DNA from: Cecembia calidifontis
Lineage (GTDB): Bacteria > Bacteroidota > Bacteroidia > Cytophagales > Cyclobacteriaceae
DNA: 64,000 bases
Assembly: GCF_004216715.1 (NCBI RefSeq)
Contig: NZ_SGXG01000001.1
Span: 1,927,001 to 1,991,000, forward strand
Direction: 5' to 3'
Shown: piece after piece, positions 8,742-15,786 of the stretch
Position numbering within the stretch: position 1 is the first letter of the stretch
Layout of the letters: every line of letters begins with the position of its first letter
The notes under the pieces: generated by a model
The model's database searches: none
Told to the model about the DNA's origin: nothing
Seen by the model: only the letters and a program-made list of their open reading frames with translations
Translations under genes and position numbers: made by a program

Positions 8742-8807
8742 AGGGAGAATATTGCTTGTGAATGGTACAGTAGAAATAACAGACATATGTGTTGTACATG
8801 GTCGTCC

Positions 8808-8870
8808 GTCCCTAAGGGACTTATTGGGGAGAGGTGTTGTTTGTAGGACCCAGGGTTGAAACCCATGGGT
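8808..8870. repeat. REP-like palindromic module
   Basis: Two palindromes lie in series: GTCCCTAAGGGAC (8808-8820) and ACCCAGGGTT-GA-AACCCATGGGT (8848-8870). The composition and pairing resemble the dispersed intergenic REP-type repeats of Cytophagales genomes. Confidence 0.55.
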
Positions 8871-9120
8871 AAGATTTCGTCCGTGCTGCTGGTGGCATTT
8901 GGTTCAGCCATTCGAAATGGTTATTTGGGTTAAGGGAAGACTTTTACGGATTGAATTTCAAGTTCTGTTTTTAAAACAAACTTGAAATTGGCTTAAAGTG
9001 TAGTGTCAGGTTTTTCCTAAAGGTTTATACTTTGGAATATTAAAACAAACTGAATGAAAAAGTTATACCAAAATGGTTGCAGGTGTTGATATAAAATTCC
9101 GAATGTACTTTATTTCTTAA

Positions 9121-9142
9121 AACTAAAGCCTGTATATTAGTT
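9121..9142 (+). promoter_or_regulatory. Inverted repeat AACTAA-N10-TTAGTT before regulator 2
   Basis: It has the same arms and spacing as at 4529-4550 with a different spacer, and ends 20 bases before the ATG of regulator 2. It is probably an autoregulatory site; this is inferred from conservation between the two loci. Confidence 0.6.
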
Positions 9143-9162
9143 TGAGCTTTATTGGTTTTGTT

Positions 9163-9714
9163 ATGAAAGGTTTTGATTTTGTGTTCAAAAGGTTTCCCAA
9201 TTATCAATCAGCTCCTTGGATGGATGTAATTGGGTTGAAAAAAGGCCAGTTGTTGCTTGCACAGGGACAGGTATTAGCAAATTTGTTTTGGATAGAATCT
9301 GGAATTTTGAGGGAATATCATCAAGATGGTGAGGGTGAATTTACCAATTCGTTTATTTTTGAAGGCAATTATTATTTGACGGGATTTTATTTTGGAAGTC
9401 ATCTCAGGTCTTCATTTACAGTTGAAGCATTGGAAGATTGTAAAATAATAAGCTTTTCAATGGGTTTTTTCCAAGAGCGGGACTTGGACCACCAGCTTGT
9501 GCTGGATGTTTTCAAGGAAATCTCCATGCTAAAATACCAATACAACCTCCAATGGAAATTGATCAATGGGAAGAAGTTGTTTCTTGAAAAATGGGAAAGC
9601 TTTAAACAAGCTTATCCGGGATTATGGATAAGAATTCCCCAAAAACATCTTGCTACCTACTTCAACGTCAGTCCCCAATACCTTTCCAAGTTAAAAACTG
9701 AAAGAAAACTATGA
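9163..9714 (+). CDS. Crp/Fnr-type transcription regulator, copy 2 (intact)
   Basis: This 183-residue regulator starts at ATG 9163, with a sensor beta-roll followed by helix-turn-helix, IPQKHLATYFNVSPQYLSKLKTERKL. Bases 9163-9658 are identical to 4570-5065 of copy 1. The next 50 bases carry seven differences, giving F/Y, T/S, I/L and A/T changes that all fall in the DNA-binding helices. The stop codon is native here, which defines the ancestral end of copy 1. It lies upstream of peptide 2 and a lipoprotein, as in locus 1. Confidence 0.93.
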   Translation: MKGFDFVFKRFPNYQSAPWMDVIGLKKGQLLLAQGQVLANLFWIESGILREYHQDGEGEFTNSFIFEGNYYLTGFYFGSHLRSSFTVEALEDCKIISFSMGFFQERDLDHQLVLDVFKEISMLKYQYNLQWKLINGKKLFLEKWESFKQAYPGLWIRIPQKHLATYFNVSPQYLSKLKTERKL

Positions 9715-9718
9715 TTTA

Positions 9719-9732
9719 TTCAACTAGTTGAA
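9719..9732. promoter_or_regulatory. Perfect palindrome TTCAACTAGTTGAA, locus 2
   Basis: It is identical to 6581-6594 and lies five bases after the regulator-2 stop. It is an operator candidate for the Crp/Fnr-type protein, with a weak terminator as the alternative. Confidence 0.55.
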
Positions 9733-9746
9733 GTTCTTTTTTAATC

Positions 9747-9789
9747 TAGTTTAACTAAATTTTAATGTGTGGGGGGGGGGTTAAGTTTG
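9747..9789 (+). promoter_or_regulatory. Peptide-2 promoter with inverted repeat and G10 tract
   Basis: TAGTTTAACTA (9747-9757), ten G (9771-9780) and TAAGTTTG (9782-9789, a TAnnTTTG match) are arranged as in locus 1. The repeat-to--7 distance is six bases longer than in locus 1. A ten-base G run inside a promoter is a classical slipped-strand mispairing substrate; phase variation is inferred. Confidence 0.6.
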
Positions 9790-9844
9790 TATTGTTCCCG
9801 GGAGATAACCTTAATTATGTTCCACGACTAAATTAAACTTAAAA

Positions 9845-10093
9845 ATGAAAAAAACTATATTGTTATTCTTTTGTTTAGGATTGTTTTTGATGTCCTATTC
9901 TAATCTTTCTGCTGCCTGTGCCGCAGGAGGAGAAGGTGCTACTTCTTGTACTTTTAAGACCAAAAAGAAAATCCTCGGTATTTCTCTTTGGGAAGTCGAA
10001 GGCCCATCTGTAACCTGTGGTGCCGGTTCTTATGCCTGCTGTAATGCTATGTCGGCTACTTGCATTGCAAATTCTGCGGCTAGTATTCAGTAA
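9845..10093 (+). CDS. Small secreted Cys-rich peptide 2
   Basis: This 82-residue product has a signal peptide (MKKTILLFFCLGLFLMSYSNLSA, cleaved near AACA) and a mature part of about 57 residues with six cysteines (ACAAGG, TSCTF, VTCGAG, YACCN, ATCIA). It is rich in Gly, Ala and Ser. Only its position, size and cysteines resemble peptide 1, not its sequence. It has no known domain. It is probably exported and disulfide-bonded; the role is unknown. Confidence 0.75.
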   Translation: MKKTILLFFCLGLFLMSYSNLSAACAAGGEGATSCTFKTKKKILGISLWEVEGPSVTCGAGSYACCNAMSATCIANSAASIQ

Positions 10094-10146
10094 CTTGTTT
10101 GGCGGTAAAATAACTAATTTTGTCGCCTTTTTTAAATTTTAGTGCC

Positions 10147-11220
10147 ATGAATAAAGCATACATTTCCTTATTACTTTTATCAATGGTGTCTTGTAAACAG
10201 TGTTCAAATAGTCCGGAATTTGTCACTAGCCTACCATCACAGATCTTTGAATTGAATAAGTATGAGGTCTTGGAATTCAGCGATATGCCATTTATTGGAA
10301 CCACAGACCAGTGGAAAATTGGAGAAGAAGGTTTTACTTTTCTGGTTGGTTCTTCGGTTTACCACTATCCTCAATCAGACGCCGAGCCTTTTATAATGGA
10401 TTCTGATATTTATATGGAATTGATGGGTTGTAATCCGAGGAATTTTTCAATCTCCGGCAATAAACTATTTATTCTTTGCGATGGTAAAGGAACAGTATAT
10501 GAATTTAACTTAGAAGAAAGGTCTTATGTGGCCTCGATGGATTTGAAAGTAGATGCCTCTAGGATAGAAGTTTTGGATGACAGGATTTTTCTTTACCAGA
10601 CACCTAATACCCTGAATCAGGACTCTTCCCTGAATCACCAAATTTTCACATTTCCACTTTCCAATCAAGAGGAACGAAAAAAGTATTTTCCTTACCCTGC
10701 TTCCATGACCAATTCTTACCAATTTAATGTATTGGTTAATCAAACTTTTGCCATTATAGGCAATGAGATTATGTTTAGCCGAATGCTAAATGATAGCTTG
10801 GTCAAATTTGACAATGGCGGCAAATTAATTGGAATTGAAAGATTACATGTTATGCCAGAGAAAATTGATGCCAAGGTTGGTGTTGAGTTAGATGAAGAAA
10901 AGCTTTACTTTCCGTTATACCTAACCCAATCAGAAAAATGGCGTTTTTATTCCTTGATTAAAGATTTCAATCTTAAAACCCTTATCCATCATCTTCCTAC
11001 CGGCAAAAAATTGATGATAGATAAAGTCAGGCTCTCCAATGGGATAGAGTTTCCCTTCTTGGGTCAGGTCCATCGGGATTACGTTTACCTCTTGTTGACT
11101 GATGAAGCATTTCTTGAATTTAATAAAAAAGAATCTTATCCAGAACCTTTCCAAAAACTACAATCCTATGAAATTCCTTTTTTATTCATTCGTTTTCCTC
11201 TTGATGAACTTGCAGATTAA
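10147..11220 (+). CDS. Propeller-like lipoprotein, locus 2
   Basis: This lipoprotein has 357 residues from ATG 10147 (MNKAYISLLLLSMVSC; lipobox SMVSC). An upstream TTG (10120) would disrupt the signal. The body alternates short beta-strands and polar turns (KLFILCDGKGTVYEFNLEE, RIFLYQTPN), consistent with a beta-propeller of the DUF4221/6-bladed type. Family membership is inferred from pattern and context, because no single signature is decisive. The gene overlaps the next by 53 bases, so the two are cotranscribed. Confidence 0.7.
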   Translation: MNKAYISLLLLSMVSCKQCSNSPEFVTSLPSQIFELNKYEVLEFSDMPFIGTTDQWKIGEEGFTFLVGSSVYHYPQSDAEPFIMDSDIYMELMGCNPRNFSISGNKLFILCDGKGTVYEFNLEERSYVASMDLKVDASRIEVLDDRIFLYQTPNTLNQDSSLNHQIFTFPLSNQEERKKYFPYPASMTNSYQFNVLVNQTFAIIGNEIMFSRMLNDSLVKFDNGGKLIGIERLHVMPEKIDAKVGVELDEEKLYFPLYLTQSEKWRFYSLIKDFNLKTLIHHLPTGKKLMIDKVRLSNGIEFPFLGQVHRDYVYLLLTDEAFLEFNKKESYPEPFQKLQSYEIPFLFIRFPLDELAD

Positions 11221-11878
11221 GATTGGTCATGCTCAAGAGTTGACTGCACAAAAAGTTTTGGTAACTGAGGCTAAGCTTCAAGGAGGTAGTTTTGAATTGC
11301 ACCGGTATGAGGGGGATGGAGTGGAGAACCTAAGTTCATCCAGCGGTCCTGGTTTTGCGGTTGCTGGTGGGTCTTTAAAGGAAATTTTTACAAAACTTTG
11401 GCCTGACTATGAGTTTAAAGTTTCCAGAAAATTCGATAAAAATTCTTACACATTACGGGTCAACTATACAACTGCACTGGATAAATCTATTTTAGATCAA
11501 ATCTGGAACCTATTGGGTCAACATAAAGATTTTTCAGCGACAATTTCTTCTGTCTCACTATCAGGTAATTGTCTTAAGGTTATTTCCAGTCAAAAGTTAG
11601 AACGACATGTTTATATCCCTAAAAATGGGGTAATCAAAAAGGACGAGTCCAATCGCTCAAACATTCATTTGGATGGGTATGATTTAGTCAGTTTGGCGAA
11701 TAAATTTAACCAGTATGGTCAGTTGGGAAGGTTTTATCTTGATGAGGATAAAAATAAAGGTTCTTATTCCTTCAGGCTTAAAGCACAGACACTGGACACC
11801 CTTCGGGAGAGTTTAGAGCCCTATGGGCTGTCGTTTCAATCTTGTACAAAAACCATCGTTTCCTATGAGTTAAAATAG
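11168..11878 (+). CDS. Secreted protein of unknown function, possibly DUF3738-like
   Basis: The product has 236 residues from ATG 11168, with signal peptide MKFLFYSFVFLLMNLQIKIGHAQ. The mature part has two similar halves, each with a strand-helix-strand pattern (GGSLKEIFTKLWPDYEF; LVSLANKFNQYGQLGRF...TLRESLEPYGLSF). The final block, where a helix is followed by LEPYGLSFQ and then a closing strand, is reminiscent of DUF3738 (TIGR03435) proteins; this is a guess. It overlaps the lipoprotein gene upstream and belongs to cassette 2. Confidence 0.55.
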   Translation: MKFLFYSFVFLLMNLQIKIGHAQELTAQKVLVTEAKLQGGSFELHRYEGDGVENLSSSSGPGFAVAGGSLKEIFTKLWPDYEFKVSRKFDKNSYTLRVNYTTALDKSILDQIWNLLGQHKDFSATISSVSLSGNCLKVISSQKLERHVYIPKNGVIKKDESNRSNIHLDGYDLVSLANKFNQYGQLGRFYLDEDKNKGSYSFRLKAQTLDTLRESLEPYGLSFQSCTKTIVSYELK

Positions 11879-11918
11879 ATAACCGATTTTTTTAAATATC
11901 TAGTTTTCTACTCCAAAA

Positions 11919-12020
11919 ATGAAAATCACTTACTTCATATTGGTTATGATTGCCACAATTGTATCAAGTGTAAAGGCTCAAACTATTCAATTACTTGATG
12001 AAAAATGCGGGGACCTTTAG
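11919..12020 (+). pseudogene. 33-codon remnant: signal peptide plus short tail
   Basis: An ATG at 11919 opens a convincing signal peptide (MKITYFILVMIATIVSSVKAQ), but the frame stops 12 codons after the predicted cleavage (TIQLLDEKCGDL). It is probably the 5' remnant of a larger exported protein of cassette 2, truncated by deletion or frameshift. A genuine short secreted peptide is the alternative. Confidence 0.45.
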
Positions 12021-12090
12021 CATGCCGCATTGGTCAACTTAAGGGTTTTTGGAGTAGCTAAAAACAAAAACTTGGTAGATTGATGAGATT

Positions 12091-12918
12091 TTACCTCAAT
12101 ACCATCTCCACTCTCCTGTTTTTGCTTTTCCCTTCTTCTGATGTATTCGTTGAAACTGGCGATAGTGAAGATACACCGTAAGCTTTTAATCTGGCAGCAG
12201 CAATTTGATACGTTCCAATTAAATGGTTGACCACCGCTTCTGCTCTTTTTTCTGATAATTTTTGATTATGCTCAAAGGAACCGGTATTGTCTGTATGACC
12301 CACTATGAAGACATTTACTTTTGGGTTCGATTTTAGGTACTTGGCCAATTGCTCTAAAGTCTCATTGGACTCAGGCTTAATATCTGATTTATCAGTATCG
12401 AAATAAATTCCATAAAAAGTAGCCTTGCCATTGGCTTTCATTTCTTTGGCGATATCCTCAGCAGAAAGCACGATATATTGATTCATATTTTCTTCCCGTA
12501 CACAACTCACCGAGAAGGTGCCGCTCTGATCACTTTGGATATGAATGTACCATGACTCTCCTCCGGATTTGAAATGGAGAAACAGGTTGGCCTTGGATTG
12601 GTTGATTACTGTGCCTCCTTTGGAACTTACCGCCTGAATGTAATTCTGGAAGATCATAGCATTGGAGGGATTCTTACCCCACTCACCTTCAAATGTGTAG
12701 AAGGTTTTCAGAAAATACCCTGCTTTTTCATATTGAATCCAAGTCCCATCTTTATCGGTGAACTCAACCTTGATTTTATCATACTCTTTTTGTTCACAAC
12801 CGGAAATGCTGTGTTGGGGTAGGATATTAAATAGTGGATGTGGGTCACAGGGAGATTGAGCAAGCGCATTAAAGAAAACTGTATAGAAAACAGCGGAAAT
12901 TAAAAGTGCCTTTATCAT
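12091..12918 (-). CDS. OmpA-family outer membrane protein
   Basis: This protein has about 275 residues from ATG 12918 (MIKALLISAVFYTVFFNALAQ signal peptide). A longer frame reaching 13029 adds 37 residues without signal character and is not favoured. The C-terminal OmpA peptidoglycan-binding domain is clear: IYFDTDKSDIKPES, VFIVGHTDNTGSFEHNQKLSEKRAEAV and a terminal KSKNRRVEMVL. The N-terminal region (about residues 20-150) is not recognised. It probably anchors the outer membrane to peptidoglycan. It is convergent with cassette 2. Confidence 0.92.
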   Translation of the reverse strand: MIKALLISAVFYTVFFNALAQSPCDPHPLFNILPQHSISGCEQKEYDKIKVEFTDKDGTWIQYEKAGYFLKTFYTFEGEWGKNPSNAMIFQNYIQAVSSKGGTVINQSKANLFLHFKSGGESWYIHIQSDQSGTFSVSCVREENMNQYIVLSAEDIAKEMKANGKATFYGIYFDTDKSDIKPESNETLEQLAKYLKSNPKVNVFIVGHTDNTGSFEHNQKLSEKRAEAVVNHLIGTYQIAAARLKAYGVSSLSPVSTNTSEEGKSKNRRVEMVLR

Positions 12919-13117
12919 TTGACTAGTGTTTAATTTTGAGGAAAAAATTATTTGTTGGGAATTTTTATACTGATGCATTAAATACCAAGGATTCAGTGTT
13001 TGGAAATGAATATTCTTATTCGGATGCAAAATATAAAAATTTATTTAGTTTTATTGATTTATTTTGATTGTAATTTGATTTTTTAGTGCCATTTATTGGC
13101 ATGAATCATAAAGGGAT

Positions 13118-13810
13118 TCACCCTTCCCCATAAACCTGAATCAATTCCTCCGTATCCGCAATGCTTCTATCCAAAACCCTTGGCAAAATAAATATGCTGA
13201 TAAAAAGAAATGCTATCGCTGTCAAAATTGCCCCAATAAAAATCTTTACAAATAAGCCCTCTTGAACCCCTCCCTGTCGGTAAACAAAATTATGTCCATA
13301 GAGACACGTGAGCACCCCAAAATTGGTCAGTTGGAAAACAGAGTTGGAAGCCATGTAGGAAGCATACTTTTTATATTTTTTGTGGGTATTCCAATAGCGG
13401 ATTACTACCCAAATGAATGAAATGAACAGAAAGCCTATCATCATCAGGATCCATGCTTTGGAATCCCCCAATAATGCGGAGGATTGGTAAAAGATGAAGA
13501 GCAATCCCAAAGGAAAGATAATTCTGTAGCTGGTCAAGAGTTGCTTGAGTTCATTCCAATAGTAACCCCAAAGCCTTTTTTCAATCATCTTTTTATAAGA
13601 TTCTTCCAGCGTCGAAAACCCAAAAATTCCAAAGGAAGCATGCACCTTTTGGAAAGCATCGGGTACACTCAGCTTTGGATTTTCTGACATTAAGTCTTCC
13701 ACTTTACAGGCCACATGATCCAGGATTTCATACTGAACATCAATCTCTGGATAACCCTTGTAAGAAATGAGCTTTTTGAGTTGCTCGATTTGATCTTTAC
13801 TTAACTTCAT
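13118..13810 (-). CDS. Membrane protein with N-terminal 'ILDH' helical domain
   Basis: The protein has 230 residues from ATG 13810. Residues 1-75 form a soluble helical domain (KLISYKGYPEIDVQYEILDHVACKVEDLM, then FGIFGF), followed by about four membrane helices. The domain recurs in three neighbours (here, at 13961 and 14575, and in the split gene) and resembles, by pattern, the HAAS-type prefix domains of PadR-linked membrane proteins; that link is inferred. Its start overlaps the 55-codon gene upstream by 14 bases, and it is the last gene of the operon. Confidence 0.8.
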   Translation of the reverse strand: MKLSKDQIEQLKKLISYKGYPEIDVQYEILDHVACKVEDLMSENPKLSVPDAFQKVHASFGIFGFSTLEESYKKMIEKRLWGYYWNELKQLLTSYRIIFPLGLLFIFYQSSALLGDSKAWILMMIGFLFISFIWVVIRYWNTHKKYKKYASYMASNSVFQLTNFGVLTCLYGHNFVYRQGGVQEGLFVKIFIGAILTAIAFLFISIFILPRVLDRSIADTEELIQVYGEG

Positions 13811-13964
13811 ACAAAAAGGGTTTAAGTTGGGAATGATATACATGATACATAGCCCTTGCTGAGATCAGCATGAAAAAAAGTATGCTGATGGAAATAGCAG
13901 GATGGTAATAGGTAAAACTGAAAAAACCTTCTAAATACTGAATGTCTCTTTCTGATATGCTCAT
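13797..13964 (-). CDS. Small membrane protein, 55 residues
   Basis: This short gene is coupled on both sides. Its ATG overlaps the preceding stop (ATGA at 13961-13964) and its end overlaps the next start by 14 bases. The sequence MSISERDIQYLEGFFSFTYY is followed by one hydrophobic helix (AISISILFFMLISARAM) and a basic tail. The function is unknown. Its tight coupling inside a paralogous operon argues that it is real. Confidence 0.7.
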   Translation of the reverse strand: MSISERDIQYLEGFFSFTYYHPAISISILFFMLISARAMYHVYHSQLKPFLYEVK

Positions 13965-14578
13965 GCTGTCTTCAATTTTTGAATTTCACGGATTGTCATG
14001 GTATAGCCGCTGATACATAAAAAGGAAATGCTAAGCGTATTGATTGCAAAGATTGTTTGAGCAGTAAATCCTAGTTTAAGTAACAAATCAAAATCAATTA
14101 CTATAAACATTAGCCAGAACACTAACCAAGAAGAGTTCCAAGAAGCAACCACATTGGAGTTTTTGAGTAGCTTTTTCCTGAAAGATAATACGATCAGTAA
14201 AGTAATGAGTACGATGAAGGAAGTTTTCATCCATTTGATGGCAAAAGGGATTTCTAAGCCAGATCCATGCACAAAAGCCAGTATCAAACCTGCCAACAAT
14301 AAGGATTTGATAAAAATCATCGGTTCCACCAATGATTTGAAAATTGACTTGATCTTTGACAAATGGCTAGCAATCAGCACATCCATCTGAAATTTTTCCG
14401 GGTTTACCTTTTGGGCAGCTTGAGAAAATGCGGTGTTGAAATCCATGCCTTCCTGCATGAGTTGCTCGGTTTCAGAAGCGACATGATCAAGTAATTCATC
14501 CTGAATGTCGGTGTAATAAATTTTTGTTTTAGACAATTCCAGTCTGATCGTTTCCAGTTGTTCGGGGTTTAGTTTCAT
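13961..14578 (-). CDS. Membrane protein with N-terminal 'ELLDH' helical domain
   Basis: This 205-residue paralog has residues 1-70 (IYYTDIQDELLDHVASETEQ) as the shared helical domain and about four membrane helices after residue 75. The ATG overlaps the upstream stop (ATGA at 14575-14578), and the stop overlaps the next start the same way. Function unknown. Confidence 0.8.
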   Translation of the reverse strand: MKLNPEQLETIRLELSKTKIYYTDIQDELLDHVASETEQLMQEGMDFNTAFSQAAQKVNPEKFQMDVLIASHLSKIKSIFKSLVEPMIFIKSLLLAGLILAFVHGSGLEIPFAIKWMKTSFIVLITLLIVLSFRKKLLKNSNVVASWNSSWLVFWLMFIVIDFDLLLKLGFTAQTIFAINTLSISFLCISGYTMTIREIQKLKTA

Positions 14579-15261
14579 GGCTTGATCAGTTTTAATGTTT
14601 TTAGATTGATGGATTGATAAATTGTCAGCGTCATGGCAATCAATAATGATCCTAAAATCAAGAAAACTATGGGTGTGAATTGCTGATAAGGAGAGCTTTC
14701 CAGCAAAAGGGGTATCAATTGGGCAAATAAATTGATCAGATTAAAGACAAAGACGAATGACAGTGTCACTGTGGTTTGCAGCACTTTCTTAGGTCTATGC
14801 TTCCAAGGGTTTATAGAAAAACTGAATCTAAATTCTTCTCTATGAAAATAAAGAATTGCCATTAAAGTTAACCCAATGCCAGCTAATGCCATTGTGTAAA
14901 AGTATTCCGGTCCGACGAACTTAAAAGCAAAAAAGGCTACTGTTGAAACAAGCAAAAGTGTCACTAATTTGGTCCAGCCCAATTTCCAAATTTGAAAACT
15001 GGATAGCGCTGCTTTCGTAAATTCCTTCCAAGCCATATTTTGTAGGTCCTTTTCCATGCGCTTGATAACAGACCAAGAAAAAGCATCGTCCAACTCTTCC
15101 TTCTTTTGAAGAAAATCCTCTTCGGGAGCCTGTTCTAAGGCAGAAATGTAATGGTCCAACAACTCATCGTAAAGTTCTTGGTACGCAATCAAGCAGCGAT
15201 CGAGACGGGCTTTGATTAGTTGGATTTCATTTTCAAATAGGGTCCTCATAATTTCTGCCAT
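14575..15261 (-). CDS. Membrane protein with N-terminal 'ELLDH' helical domain
   Basis: This 228-residue paralog carries YQELYDELLDHYISALEQ at about residues 27-44, followed by four to five membrane helices. ATG at 15261 overlaps the preceding stop (TAATG), favouring this start over the ATG four codons in. Function unknown. Confidence 0.8.
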   Translation of the reverse strand: MAEIMRTLFENEIQLIKARLDRCLIAYQELYDELLDHYISALEQAPEEDFLQKKEELDDAFSWSVIKRMEKDLQNMAWKEFTKAALSSFQIWKLGWTKLVTLLLVSTVAFFAFKFVGPEYFYTMALAGIGLTLMAILYFHREEFRFSFSINPWKHRPKKVLQTTVTLSFVFVFNLINLFAQLIPLLLESSPYQQFTPIVFLILGSLLIAMTLTIYQSINLKTLKLIKP

Positions 15262-15778
15262 TAATTGATTTTAGGTCTTGAAAGGTTGGTTTTTGCACGG
15301 AACCTTACAATCATCATTAGTATAAATAGCCATGCTCCTACTACTGTGGCATATAGATAGGGAGGCTGGAAAATGAGATTTGTATCATTTCCATGACCAC
15401 CTTCCATGAGATAAATAAAAAGTAAAGGAGCTAGGACTATTCCGTAACAGATTATATGCACAATGGCAAAGCCTTTTGGAGAATCTGCCTTGGAGTGGGC
15501 AAAAATAGGTTTGTCATCGATCATTCTATAGTGGTGCTTTTTCTCATTGTTGGGATATGACCTTGGAATCGCCCAGTTTTCGATAGCCAAAGCTGATAGC
15601 ATAATTATGTTCAACAAATGAAGTAGTGCAGAGGTCTTTGGGATATAGTTTGTCAGCGTTAGGATAAAGGCTAACAATAAAATTGGGATCCAGATGTTTT
15701 TTATTGAAAATAAAGCAAACAATTCCTTTTTAAATCGTAATGGGTACTCTGCCTTTAGATTTTGAAGGTATTTATTAG
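15261..15778 (-). pseudogene. 3' part of an 'EVLDH' membrane protein gene split by IS256
   Basis: This part encodes the membrane half of the protein (ANKYLQNLKAEYPLRFKKE, then about four membrane helices). It continues exactly in frame from the 5' part at 17216-17408 once the IS256-type element and one 8-bp duplicate are removed (CRQI joined to ANKYL). The rejoined gene has 237 codons including stop. An open frame extends to 15821 inside the element, but no native start remains. Confidence 0.88.
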
Positions 15779-15786
15779 CAATTTGT

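Larger units (their letters stand above)
8572..9120. other. Gene-free spacer with repeat debris
   Basis: About 550 bases separate cassettes 1 and 2. The spacer holds a 28-bp isolated IS256-type end (8714-8741), a REP-like palindrome pair (8808-8870) and an AT-rich inverted repeat around AATTTCAAGTT...AACTTGAAATT (about 8954-8990). A 100-codon minus-strand open frame here overlaps these repeats and is not considered a gene. Confidence 0.6.

Noticed and set aside
8609..8911. A 100-codon minus-strand open frame
   Set aside because: It overlaps the solo IS256 end and the REP palindromes, has no start context, and its composition is unlike the neighbouring genes.
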